Shown in pieces: positions 9,883 to 18,547 of a stretch of DNA of 36,396 nucleotides. The notes beneath the pieces are model-generated. The model made no database searches and had not been told where the DNA came from. It was given only the letters and a program-made list of their open reading frames with translations. Where the stretch lies: assembly GCA_950097035.1 (NCBI GenBank), contig CATNDT010000008.1:1-36396 (forward strand), in the 5' to 3' direction. The stretch's first letter is position 1. Each line of letters starts with the position of its first letter. Both the position numbers and the translations under genes were made by a program. Source of the DNA: an uncultured Oscillibacter sp. GTDB lineage: Bacteria > Bacillota > Clostridia > Oscillospirales > Oscillospiraceae.

Positions 9883-11310
9883 ATGGCACGAACCAAAAAA
9901 GACACCAAAGCAGAAACCCCGACCGAGCAGGAGCTGCTGGCTCAAGCCGCTGCCGAAGCTGACCTGCCGCCCAGTGACCCGCCCCCGAAGGGCGAGCTTG
10001 ACGCACAGACGCTCGCCGACCTGGAGCTGGGCGCAGCCGCATCGCTGGATCCTGATGCACCCCAGACGGAGAGAGAACTGGATCCTGACAGCGGGCAGCT
10101 GCCCCAAACTGACCCGGAACTCGGCGAAGGCGCAGAGCACCATGATGCCGGGCCGGCGGATCATCCTGATTCGCCCCAGACTGACTTGGAATCCGAAGGG
10201 GATAGGGTACCTTCAGCTGCAGAGTTTGCCGATATTTCCCAAACCGACTTAGAAGCGGCGGAAGGGGCTGAAGACCGGCCGGGTACTCCCCAGACTGACC
10301 CGGAAACCCCGCCTGATGAAGGGATGACCGAGTCTGATCCTGAAGAGGGCTCTGAAAATCCCCATACTGACCCTGAGCAGCAAAAAAACAGGCTCCGAAT
10401 GCCTGGCCGGCGTGGCCAGCGCGTAGTTTCCATTGACGCTGAGCGCACGGTGGAGACCGATACGGACAAACTGCGCAGCGATCTGCTGGATCTGGTGGAG
10501 TCCCTCAAGGGGAAAAAGATCCTTACCGGCACCATCCAGGGCGTGGAGCGGCTGGCGGATAACCCGGAGATGTCCTATGCCGTCACCTACCATGGCGACT
10601 ACAAGGTCATCATTCCGGTGCTGGAGGCCGTTGAGGAACCGGAGGACTACCGTGACCAGCCCAGAGGCGATGTGCTTCACTACCTGCTCAACAAGCGTTT
10701 GGGCGCCGAGGTGGACTACATCGTCAAGGGGATCGACCAGGAAAGCGGCATCGTGGCGGCCAGTCGTCTGGAGGCCATGGCCCTGAAGCGGCGTGAGTAT
10801 TACTTCCGCACCGACCGGGACGGCAACTATCAGATCTATGCGGGTATCCGCGCAGAAGCTCGGGTGGTCTCCGTGATCCGGGCAGGTATCTTCGTGGATC
10901 TGTTCGGTGCGGAATGCTATATCCCCTTGCGGGAGCTGTCCTACCAGCGCTGGGTAGACGCCACTGCCCACTACCAGCCCGGCCAGCGTGTTCTGGTAAA
11001 GGTACTGGAGGTGGATCGCAGCAACCGTGACAAGCTGCAGGTATCTGCCTCTGTCAAGCAGGCGGGCGAAAACCCGTATGAGAAAGCGCTGAAGAAGTAC
11101 GCGGTGGGCAACCGGTATGTGGGTACGGTCAGTATGGTGGACACCACCGGCGTGTTCGTCTCTTTAGACGGCGGTATCGACTGCCTCTGCACCTACCCCA
11201 AGCGTGGCCGTCCTCCCCGCGGATGCCGTGTCACGGTTCGCATCCTCGGCATCAATCATGAGAGCAACCGCATCTGGGGCGTCATCACCCATATGTCCAC
11301 GGTGCGCTGA
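9883..11310 (+). CDS. Protein with acidic repeat N-terminus and two C-terminal S1-like RNA-binding domains
   Basis: aaaggaggaaacaaaccATG. Repeated PQTDxE motifs, then YAGIRAEARVVSVIRAGIFVDLFGAECYIPLRELS...GQRVLVKVLEVDR and GNRYVGTVSMVDTTGVFVSL. Confidence 0.85.
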   Translation: MARTKKDTKAETPTEQELLAQAAAEADLPPSDPPPKGELDAQTLADLELGAAASLDPDAPQTERELDPDSGQLPQTDPELGEGAEHHDAGPADHPDSPQTDLESEGDRVPSAAEFADISQTDLEAAEGAEDRPGTPQTDPETPPDEGMTESDPEEGSENPHTDPEQQKNRLRMPGRRGQRVVSIDAERTVETDTDKLRSDLLDLVESLKGKKILTGTIQGVERLADNPEMSYAVTYHGDYKVIIPVLEAVEEPEDYRDQPRGDVLHYLLNKRLGAEVDYIVKGIDQESGIVAASRLEAMALKRREYYFRTDRDGNYQIYAGIRAEARVVSVIRAGIFVDLFGAECYIPLRELSYQRWVDATAHYQPGQRVLVKVLEVDRSNRDKLQVSASVKQAGENPYEKALKKYAVGNRYVGTVSMVDTTGVFVSLDGGIDCLCTYPKRGRPPRGCRVTVRILGINHESNRIWGVITHMSTVR

Positions 11311-11322
11311 GGAGGTAAAAAG

Positions 11323-11856
11323 ATGAATCGGAAATCTCGCTTTTCTCTCATGCTGGTACTGGTTTTGGCTTTGTCTTTGGCCATGAGCACCGTTGCCTTT
11401 GCGGACACTGACGGTACCGAGCCGAAGATCACCCAGCAGCCCGACCAGCTGGTTCTGCAGCTTGGAACCCGCTGGGCGGGGGTGGAGTTTGAACTGCGCA
11501 CCGATGCCGGTATCTTCCCCATGCCGGTCGTGGTGGACGAGTCAGGTGTTTTGCGCATGGACTTGGGCGGCAGTACGACTTATACGCTCAGCTGTTTGAA
11601 CTCTACAGTCCCGATCCCGGACCCGACCGTCACCACGGATCCGGACGATCAGCCGCAGCCCAACCCGACAACGCCCGAGCAGAACGATCCGGCCCCATCC
11701 CAACCGCAGCCGCAGAAAACCGCGCTGCCGCTGCCTGCCATTATTTTCTTCGTTGGTTTGGCCGCCGCAGTGGCCGGTTTGGTTGTGCTCCATATCTCCA
11801 AAAGGCGCCGCGAAGCCGCCTATGAGGAGTGGGATGATGACGAAGATGAGCCGTGA
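11323..11856 (+). CDS. Small type I membrane protein (signal peptide, Pro-rich stalk, C-terminal TM)
   Basis: gaggaggtaaaaagATG; signal peptide FSLMLVLVLALSLAMSTVAFA; PQPNPTTPEQNDP linker; TM LPLPAIIFFVGLAAAVAGLVVLHI. Confidence 0.75.
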   Translation: MNRKSRFSLMLVLVLALSLAMSTVAFADTDGTEPKITQQPDQLVLQLGTRWAGVEFELRTDAGIFPMPVVVDESGVLRMDLGGSTTYTLSCLNSTVPIPDPTVTTDPDDQPQPNPTTPEQNDPAPSQPQPQKTALPLPAIIFFVGLAAAVAGLVVLHISKRRREAAYEEWDDDEDEP

Positions 11857-11929
11857 AACTGACTTTGTTTTCCCATACTGACTTTGGCGCTAAAAGTATG
11901 AATAAACCGTGTATTTTCAAGGTTTTTCG

Positions 11930-11958
11930 TTGACTTTCAAGGCGATTTATGGTAATAT
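11930..11958 (+). promoter_or_regulatory. Near-consensus sigma-70/A promoter (TTGACT-N17-TAATAT)
   Basis: TTGACT at 11930-11935, exactly 17 nt, TAATAT at 11953-11958. Predicted start at about 11965, the first base of the structured region. Confidence 0.75.
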
Positions 11959-11964
11959 TTATTT

Positions 11965-12210
11965 GTAGCAAGACACTGCGCTCAGGCTTTCGATACGCCA
12001 GGGCGCCCTGACGGCAGACCCACTGAAATATGGTGGGAAATCGTTACGGATCCGCTGCTCAGTCGGATCCATACAGCGCAGGTCTTGTAGCTAAAAAATT
12101 GTAGCCGGAAGGCTGCTGAAATACAGTGCAGAGTCAATGGCTGGGTGCGACACCACTACCCCAGCATTTGGCTCTGCATTGTCTTTTTTCGGCAGCCTTC
12201 CGGCTTTTTT
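11965..12210 (+). ncRNA. Structured RNA / 5' leader upstream of a DUF3268-like gene
   Basis: Closing stem CAAGAC(a)CTGCGCT 11969-11982 with AGCGCAGGTCTTG 12075-12087; internal stems CCCAC/GTGGG (12019-12023/12033-12037) and GGATCCG/CGGATCC (12048-12054/12064-12070); then a ~100-nt two-storey hairpin. Confidence 0.7.
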
Positions 12211-12217
12211 CGTTTTT
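12103..12217 (+). terminator. Long intrinsic terminator/attenuator hairpin
   Basis: AGCCGGAAGGCTGCTGAA 12103-12120 pairs with TTCGGCAGCCTTCCGGCT 12188-12205 (one G-U). Inner arm 12123-12145 pairs with 12160-12182. Followed by ttttttcgttttt. Confidence 0.8.
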
Positions 12218-12232
12218 CAGGAGGTTTTGACT

Positions 12233-12712
12233 ATGAAATGTAAATCCAATCGTGGACAGATACATACACAACAGGGAACTGGGCAAATTCGGTGCCATTG
12301 CGGCCGGCCGGCTATTCTGCGCAGTGCAGAGGGAATCTGCAAGACCCATCGGCCTGGCGCCATGGTCTATGTATGCTCCAATTACCCCGCCTGCAATTCC
12401 TTTGTCATGGCCCACCCGGGAACCCAGAAGCCCATGGGTACCTTGGCAACACCGGATCTAAGGCGTCTGCGGTATGAAGCCCATCAGCAGTTTGACCAGC
12501 TCCACAAGTCCGGTTTGATGACCAGGCAGGAAGCGTATCGGTGGCTGGCCTACATGGTGCAGGCGCCCATGTCCCACGCCCATATCGGGTATCTTGGCGA
12601 GTATTACTGCAAGGTCGTGATCCAAGAGAGCAAAAAGCTGCTGGACCAGCGGCTCAGACCGACGGTGTTAAGAAAGGTTTCGGGAGGTGAATGTTATGCT
12701 GTCGCTCACTGA
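12233..12712 (+). CDS. DUF3268-like zinc-finger protein
   Basis: caggaggttttgactATG. IRCHCGRPA...YVCSNYPACNSFVMAH...PMGTLATPDLRRLRYEAHQQFDQL resembles the DUF3268 zinc-finger-containing domain. Confidence 0.75.
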   Translation: MKCKSNRGQIHTQQGTGQIRCHCGRPAILRSAEGICKTHRPGAMVYVCSNYPACNSFVMAHPGTQKPMGTLATPDLRRLRYEAHQQFDQLHKSGLMTRQEAYRWLAYMVQAPMSHAHIGYLGEYYCKVVIQESKKLLDQRLRPTVLRKVSGGECYAVAH

Positions 12713-13235
12713 AGAGCAGCGAGTAAAGGTTGAGGAAAATATGGGTCTGGTAGGAAAGGTCATTCGGGACTGCGTCCATACCCTGGACAAGGGCTGCATC
12801 TATGACTATGACGATCTGTTCCAGATCGGATGTATCGGTCTTTGCAAAGCTGCCCAGACCGACCGGCCTGGGCACATAGGTGCCTTCTCCACCTACGCTT
12901 ATCTGCTGATCCGCAATGAGATCTACACCCAACTGGAGTACGCCACCCGTCGTGGGCGGGAACAGGCCACAGATCCGGCGGAGTTGCCCTGCCGCACGGA
13001 ACCGCAAAGTCCGGAGCAGACCGAATCCTGCGAGGCCCTGCTTGGAATATTGGATCAGGCAGAGTCCGTAGCGACTGGAGTTACGCTGAAAGGCGTGCAG
13101 GCCATCCGGTTGCTGGCCAATGGCTACAGCAACCGGGAGATCGGTGAACGCTTCGGCGTCCCCGCCAACCATGTGACGGCATGGGTGGCCAAGGCGAGGA
13201 AATTGATTGCACAGCAGTGTGCAGCATACTCTTGA
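12696..13235 (+). CDS. Sigma-70-like transcription factor
   Basis: gggaggtgaatgttATG. NMGLVGKVIRDC...YDYDDLFQIGCIGLCKAAQ...FSTYAYLLIRNEI matches region 2; C-terminal HTH LLANGYSNREIGERFGVPANHVTAWVAKARK. Confidence 0.85.
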   Translation: MLSLTEEQRVKVEENMGLVGKVIRDCVHTLDKGCIYDYDDLFQIGCIGLCKAAQTDRPGHIGAFSTYAYLLIRNEIYTQLEYATRRGREQATDPAELPCRTEPQSPEQTESCEALLGILDQAESVATGVTLKGVQAIRLLANGYSNREIGERFGVPANHVTAWVAKARKLIAQQCAAYS

Positions 13236-13276
13236 ACTGCTTGGTCGTCACCGCTGTTATCGTTTTTTGTGGACTT

Positions 13277-13309
13277 TTGAAAACGGATATGGTGTACATA
13301 TAATGTACA
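13277..13309 (+). promoter_or_regulatory. Candidate promoter with a TGTACAT-ata-ATGTACA dyad over the -10
   Basis: TTGAAA 13277-13282, 16-nt spacer, TATAAT 13299-13304. Perfect 7-bp inverted arms 13293-13299/13303-13309. Confidence 0.5.
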
Positions 13310-13381
13310 GCTATGCGAAAATACTGATATCTATATTCCTCTTTGCGGAAAAGCGGCAAGGCGAAATGCCGAAATCAGCCC

Positions 13382-15067
13382 TTAGCTCGGCTTTTCTTCC
13401 TCCTGCTTTTTCATCAGCGTCGCATAGCGCAGCAGCTGCTTTCGGGAGGAAACGCCCAGCTTGTTATAGATGTTTTTGTTGTGGAATTTTAGCGTGTTTT
13501 CTGAAATCCCAAGAATTGCAATGATCTCTTTCGCACTTTTCCCATCCAGGTAAAGCGCAAAGATCTTGTCCTCTGTAGGCGTGAATTTGCTGATCCCATC
13601 CAGGAAAAATTGAAAGTCCGCCGGGTCAATTTCCTGCGTTCTGGAATAGCTCAGTCGGGAGATATCCTCTTGCGCCGACTCATATTCTCGATTGACCTGC
13701 ATCAGTTCATTTTGCAGACGGTCCAGCCGGCTCTTTATTTCCAGCTTCTCCTGGTACAAAGCGTCCAAAGCGGTTTCGTATTTTTGATCCTGCTGTTCAA
13801 GAAAATCGAAAAGGTCTCCGATCTCTAAAACATTGGGATGCTCCGCCTCTGTGCCGGTTCTGCCTTTGATCCAATCCAGAGCCTCCAGAATAGGAGCAAC
13901 ATACTTTTTGCTGCCCCAGAGCGAGACAAGCAGAATTGCAGCGGCCAGGGCGAACAAGACGACTGCGATTTTACGCTGTGCAGTCTTTACGAGCGCCTGA
14001 TAATCCTCGGCTGGGAGCATGACAGCGACAACATGGTCGCTCTTTCCCAGCGTCACATCCTGCATCTTTCCGATAAACTCAACATTTTCATCTTTGCTGC
14101 GGAAGATGGTCCATTCCTGGTCAGGCTCCACGGAGAAGGCACCGTTCATCGAGGGGAAGTAGCCGGATTGATTCCCGGAGATCTGACCGACATAGCTATC
14201 CGTATCGCGGTCCAGAAGAGCGCAGAAAATGTGGGACTGCTCCGGCTCCACGACCTTGTACGAGAGCTTAAAATACAGGCTGCTGATTTCAAAACCGCAA
14301 ATGCCGATCGTTGCGCCCCGAGCATCAACAACAGGGATGCAGAGAAGGCGCACCGTTTCCCAACTGTCGGGCAACTGGTAGACCGGGGTGAGAAGGTAGG
14401 CCTCAGAAATGCGCCCGCAGTCCTCTGTCATCAAGGCGTCCAACTCCGGAAACACGCCCGCCTGCGCTTCAAGCTGCCAGGTACTGTATAAATTGATGTT
14501 GTTTTCTCTGGCAATCGAGGAAAAACCCCGGAAAAGGCAAATGTCATTTTGCAGCGTGTTTTCCGCATAAAGGTTCGCAAATTTTAAGTACACGCCCTGA
14601 TAGCTTTTATCAGGCAATGTATCGTTGACGGTGGTATTCAAAATGCAGAAGGCTCCGCTGCAGGGCACACGCAGCATACCGTCAGAAACAATATCATAGA
14701 GACTGCGCTGGATGGACATTAAGGCGTCAGGGTCGTTGCGCAGTTCATCAAAGGTAATTCCGGAAGCGGTGAGGTCGTCCCGGATCGCTGCCGTCAGCTG
14801 ACGGGACATGGCCACAGCATAGGCCGCCTGACCGTTGGTCTGCCGCTCAATGTCGTTGACGGAGTTCTCAAGCTGACTTGTCAAATTCATATCTATTTTG
14901 GAATTCACAGGGTCGATGAGTCCAAAGAGGAACAGCAGCATGAAAAGCAGCAGTGCGAAAAAGAGCAGGATGGAGGTCAAGTAAATAATAAGGCGCCTGC
15001 GCATGGAAAGACTCCGCAGCTGAGATCCCATCAGTGCGGCTTTGATTTTCTTCAGATGCAGTGTCAT
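13382..15067 (-). CDS. Membrane-tethered LuxR-type regulator with extracytoplasmic sensor domain
   Basis: Two hydrophobic segments (LIIYLTSILLFFALLLFMLLFLFGL and IAVVLFALAAAILLVSLWG) bracket an extracellular region. C-terminal HTH FTPTEDKIFALYLDGKSAKEIIAILGISENTLKFHNKNIYNKLGV. Confidence 0.85.
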   Translation of the reverse strand: MTLHLKKIKAALMGSQLRSLSMRRRLIIYLTSILLFFALLLFMLLFLFGLIDPVNSKIDMNLTSQLENSVNDIERQTNGQAAYAVAMSRQLTAAIRDDLTASGITFDELRNDPDALMSIQRSLYDIVSDGMLRVPCSGAFCILNTTVNDTLPDKSYQGVYLKFANLYAENTLQNDICLFRGFSSIARENNINLYSTWQLEAQAGVFPELDALMTEDCGRISEAYLLTPVYQLPDSWETVRLLCIPVVDARGATIGICGFEISSLYFKLSYKVVEPEQSHIFCALLDRDTDSYVGQISGNQSGYFPSMNGAFSVEPDQEWTIFRSKDENVEFIGKMQDVTLGKSDHVVAVMLPAEDYQALVKTAQRKIAVVLFALAAAILLVSLWGSKKYVAPILEALDWIKGRTGTEAEHPNVLEIGDLFDFLEQQDQKYETALDALYQEKLEIKSRLDRLQNELMQVNREYESAQEDISRLSYSRTQEIDPADFQFFLDGISKFTPTEDKIFALYLDGKSAKEIIAILGISENTLKFHNKNIYNKLGVSSRKQLLRYATLMKKQEEEKPS

Positions 15068-15094
15068 GCTTGACCCCCTTTCCTTATTACGCTA

Positions 15095-16444
15095 TCACGC
15101 TCCTATGGCGTCTTTGATCTCTGCAAGGGTGGAGGCGAGAAGCTCCTCCATAACGGCTTCCGGATCTTCACCCTGTCCCACCCGGTTGGCATACGCAATG
15201 TGCGCTGTTGACAGAACATCCTTCATGACCGCCTCAAACTGCTTCTGCGCCTGGGCAGAACCGTCATACAGCGGCAGCGGGCAGAAGGAATAGGAGCTGT
15301 GCATCTGGCTTACCGTATTATAGAGCATTTGGTATTTTTCGTTCTCGACCCCGCTTGTATCAGAATGCAGGGCGGATAAGGTGTCCTCTGTAACAGGGAG
15401 ATATCCCGAGGCCACGGCAAAGTCCTGATTGTGGTCATTCTGCGTGATCCACTTGGCAAAGACGGCAGCGGCCTGGTTTTTCCGCTCGTCATCACTTTTT
15501 ACGGCAAACAGGCTGGTACCCCTTTGCATGACCACAGGAGAAGCCCCGGAAAGCACGGGATAGGGATACACCGCCAGCTCGATGTCCTCCGTGGTGTTAT
15601 CTTCATAGGTCACATAGTCGCGCAAATACATCATCCCCGCCGTGGAGCCCACATTGCTGATGATCTCGGCGGTCTTCCAGCGGTCGGAGGCGTAGCCGTC
15701 CCCGGTACACAGTCCTCCGTGGATCGCTGCCCGCGCCATGGGCAGATATGCCTGCTCAAATTCTGCGCTGCCGCAATCAGGCCGGCCATCACGGATAAAC
15801 TGTCCGCCCAGCCCGGTTATGCTGGACAGGAAGTAGTGATAGAAATCATTGATCTGGAACATCTCCGCGCCGTCAGACCAGTCGTAATACCGGCAGCAGA
15901 GGCCGAAAAGGGACTCAAATTGGAGCAGTTCCTCCTCCGAGGCCTCCGTATCCGCAGCGAAACGGTCAAATATCGTTTTGTTCAGGAACAACAGCTCTGT
16001 GGATTTGGCGATGGGAAGCGCGATCTGCCGCCCCTGGATATTCCCCTCCGTCAAAAACGCATCCACATAGGCGGAGCGTTCGCTTTCCGAAAGATAGCTG
16101 TTCCAGTCCAGGAGATTTTCCAGACCGATCTCCTCCGCCACTCGCGGGTAGGCGGTAAACAGATCCGGCATGGGGGCTGCACCGGGTTCTCCGTTGGCAG
16201 ACGCGATCAACGCCTCGTCAATGGCGGACGAGTTCGTGACAGAGTCAACAGAGACGGTGATACCCATCTCTTTTCCCTGGGTCTGGTTAAATTCATCGAT
16301 CATCGTGTTCATCGGCGACTCGGTCTGACTTCCATAGACGTGCCATATCGTCAGCGTGACCGGCTCCGGCGGGGTCGACTTTCCGCAGCCTGCGGTGCCG
16401 ACCAGCATGATACTCGCAAGAAACAGAATGAACATCCTTTTCAT
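15095..16444 (-). CDS. Family-1 extracellular solute-binding lipoprotein
   Basis: Lipobox MLVGTAGC; VTLTIWHVYGSQTESPMNTMIDEFNQTQ; SBP-like length of 449 aa. Confidence 0.88.
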   Translation of the reverse strand: MKRMFILFLASIMLVGTAGCGKSTPPEPVTLTIWHVYGSQTESPMNTMIDEFNQTQGKEMGITVSVDSVTNSSAIDEALIASANGEPGAAPMPDLFTAYPRVAEEIGLENLLDWNSYLSESERSAYVDAFLTEGNIQGRQIALPIAKSTELLFLNKTIFDRFAADTEASEEELLQFESLFGLCCRYYDWSDGAEMFQINDFYHYFLSSITGLGGQFIRDGRPDCGSAEFEQAYLPMARAAIHGGLCTGDGYASDRWKTAEIISNVGSTAGMMYLRDYVTYEDNTTEDIELAVYPYPVLSGASPVVMQRGTSLFAVKSDDERKNQAAAVFAKWITQNDHNQDFAVASGYLPVTEDTLSALHSDTSGVENEKYQMLYNTVSQMHSSYSFCPLPLYDGSAQAQKQFEAVMKDVLSTAHIAYANRVGQGEDPEAVMEELLASTLAEIKDAIGA

Positions 16445-16826
16445 TTTAGGATTCTCCTCACATCACCCGCATTGGTCAGGGTAAGTATTATGTTGTCCTC
16501 CCGGATTCAGACCATGTTCCACGCCCACTTGGGGGCGGGAATCGGCAGAAACGCATAATTTTTTCTCGTGACCCTACCCTTTTGGCGGTTTGGGGTGGGG
16601 ACAAAAGGGGGAAAGGAGCTTAAACTATTAGTGTCAGAAAGTCTGAGTACTTGGGAAGGGCGCTGTTGGAACTATAGCCGATCTATTATAGCATAGTATT
16701 TCGACAAAAGCGAGGCCTAAAAGAAAACTTCGCTCCTTCGTCCGGATCCTGACCACAGGAAAACCCCGCTTTTTCCTGACAGTCAGCGTTCTGCGTAGAC
16801 ACAAGATTAGATTTTCGCAAAAATAT

Positions 16827-16850
16827 TTAACAGGGGTATACCCCTGTTAA
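16827..16850. promoter_or_regulatory. 24-bp perfect palindrome, operator candidate
   Basis: TTAACAGGGGTATACCCCTGTTAA ends 32 bp before the 16883 ATG. Confidence 0.7.
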
Positions 16851-16882
16851 CCGACAAAATTCAAGGCAGGGGGTGAGGCAAA

Positions 16883-18547
16883 ATGATGAAGCTGGCAAAG
16901 CATGACAAAAGGGCGGCGGTCGCTGTCGTTTTGCTGATCGCTTTAGCCATCGTCTGCCGAATCCTGGGCAACAGCGGTTATCATAGACATCTGCTGGGTC
17001 TCCTTCGTTCCGGCATATACATATTTCTTTTTGCCGCGTGGGGCGTCTCCATCCAAAGACGCATTATGCAGAAGTGGCAGCGCCGCCATTTGATTTTGAT
17101 CGCCGCCTGTATGGTCTTCTGGTTTTTTGTTCGCACGCTGAAATACCATCTCTTCCCGACGGATACCACGCCGGATATTGCACGGTTCCTCTGGTACTGC
17201 TATTACATTCCCATGTTGCTGATCTCCAACCTGTTTCTCATGACTTCCGTCGCCCTGGGCAAGCCGGAACAGTACCACCCATCGCGCTCTCTGCGCCTGC
17301 TGTGGATCCCTGCCATTCTTCTGATCCTGGCCGTGCTGACCAATGACCTGCACCAGCAAGTCTTTGCCTTTCCCTATGGCGCCAATGTCTGGACAGACGA
17401 CCGTTACGCCTACGGACTGGTATATTGGATCATCGCGGTATGGATCTTCTCAAACGCCATTGCAGCCTTTGTAATCACCATCAGCAAATGCCGCGTTCCA
17501 CGGATCAAAACGATCCTGTGGCTGCCGCTGGTTCCCTTTGCTTTGATGATTGTCTACGGCGTACTCTGCATTACCGCATGGTCTGCGATCCAACCCTTTT
17601 TGGGCGATATGACGGCGGTGTACTGCCTTTTGACAACGCTGGTGCTTGAAAGCGGGATCCAATGCGGATTGGTTCAATCCAACGGTCATTATGACGAGCT
17701 ATTTCAGGAGTCCACCATTGCCGCACAGATCACGGACAGAAGCCTGAATGTCTGCTATGCCGCTAAAAATGTGAAGCTGGTGGAACAGCAGGCCTTGGAA
17801 CAAGCGGAACAGAAAAGTGTAATTTTAGACGGCGGCATCCGTCTGCGTGCCGAGCTGATCCGTGACGGCTATGTATTTTGGCAGGAGGATGTGTCGGAGC
17901 TGCTCTCCGTCTTGGACGCCCTGGGCGACACCAGAGATGAGCTGAAAGAGTATTCGCACCTGCTGGACGAGGAAAACCGGCGCAAGCAGCGCCGCCGTGA
18001 GCTGGAGGAGCGCAAGCGCCTGTACGATGCGGTGCAGGAGCGGATCCACCCCTCCATAGAGCGGCTGGAAAACCTGCTGACCCGGCTTCAGACAATTCAG
18101 GATGTGGACACGGCGAGGTGGCTCCATGGAAAGGTCGCCGTTTTGGGCGCCTATCTCAAGCGCCGGAGCAATCTGGTCTTTCTTGCAGACCGAACCGGCA
18201 AAGTGGACTCCCGCGAGCTGTTTCTCTGTCTCAACGAATCGGCATCCAGTCTGCATCTGGCGGGGATCCCATGTGCCATCAGGTTCGATGTGGAGGGCAG
18301 CATGGACGGTGAGATCGCCGGCACGCTGTATGACTTCTTTGAAGGAGCGCTGGAAATTGGGTATGACGCCATCTCCGGCATGAATGTGATCATGACCTCC
18401 GATGGCTCGGAGTATCGAATGACCCTGATGCTGAAATGCGAGGCAGATATGTCCGCCCTCGCCGAACGGTTTTCCCGGACGGTCATAGAACGCGACGAGG
18501 ACATTCGCTATTGTAGCCTGACGTGCAAAGGGGGCGAGACGGTATGA
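16883..18547 (+). CDS. 7TM sensor protein with degenerate histidine-kinase-like C-terminus
   Basis: gggggtgaggcaaaATG. About seven hydrophobic segments, coiled region, HisKA_3-like RIHPSIERLENLL; no recognisable N-box or G-box of HATPase_c. Confidence 0.75.
   Translation: MMKLAKHDKRAAVAVVLLIALAIVCRILGNSGYHRHLLGLLRSGIYIFLFAAWGVSIQRRIMQKWQRRHLILIAACMVFWFFVRTLKYHLFPTDTTPDIARFLWYCYYIPMLLISNLFLMTSVALGKPEQYHPSRSLRLLWIPAILLILAVLTNDLHQQVFAFPYGANVWTDDRYAYGLVYWIIAVWIFSNAIAAFVITISKCRVPRIKTILWLPLVPFALMIVYGVLCITAWSAIQPFLGDMTAVYCLLTTLVLESGIQCGLVQSNGHYDELFQESTIAAQITDRSLNVCYAAKNVKLVEQQALEQAEQKSVILDGGIRLRAELIRDGYVFWQEDVSELLSVLDALGDTRDELKEYSHLLDEENRRKQRRRELEERKRLYDAVQERIHPSIERLENLLTRLQTIQDVDTARWLHGKVAVLGAYLKRRSNLVFLADRTGKVDSRELFLCLNESASSLHLAGIPCAIRFDVEGSMDGEIAGTLYDFFEGALEIGYDAISGMNVIMTSDGSEYRMTLMLKCEADMSALAERFSRTVIERDEDIRYCSLTCKGGETV

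Noticed and set aside
11965-12095. Hammerhead or group II intron core
   Set aside because: No CUGANGA/GAAA hammerhead core and no group II domain V motif or reverse transcriptase ORF seen.
16640-16710. Promoter-like AT-rich stretch (ttggaactatagccgatctattatagcat)
   Set aside because: Candidate -35/-10 spacing is too short for a standard promoter; insufficient support.
16827-16850. CsoR/copper-type operator interpretation of the GGGGTATACCCC palindrome
   Set aside because: No CsoR-like or metal-resistance gene nearby, and the half-site topology differs from what I recall for CsoR sites.
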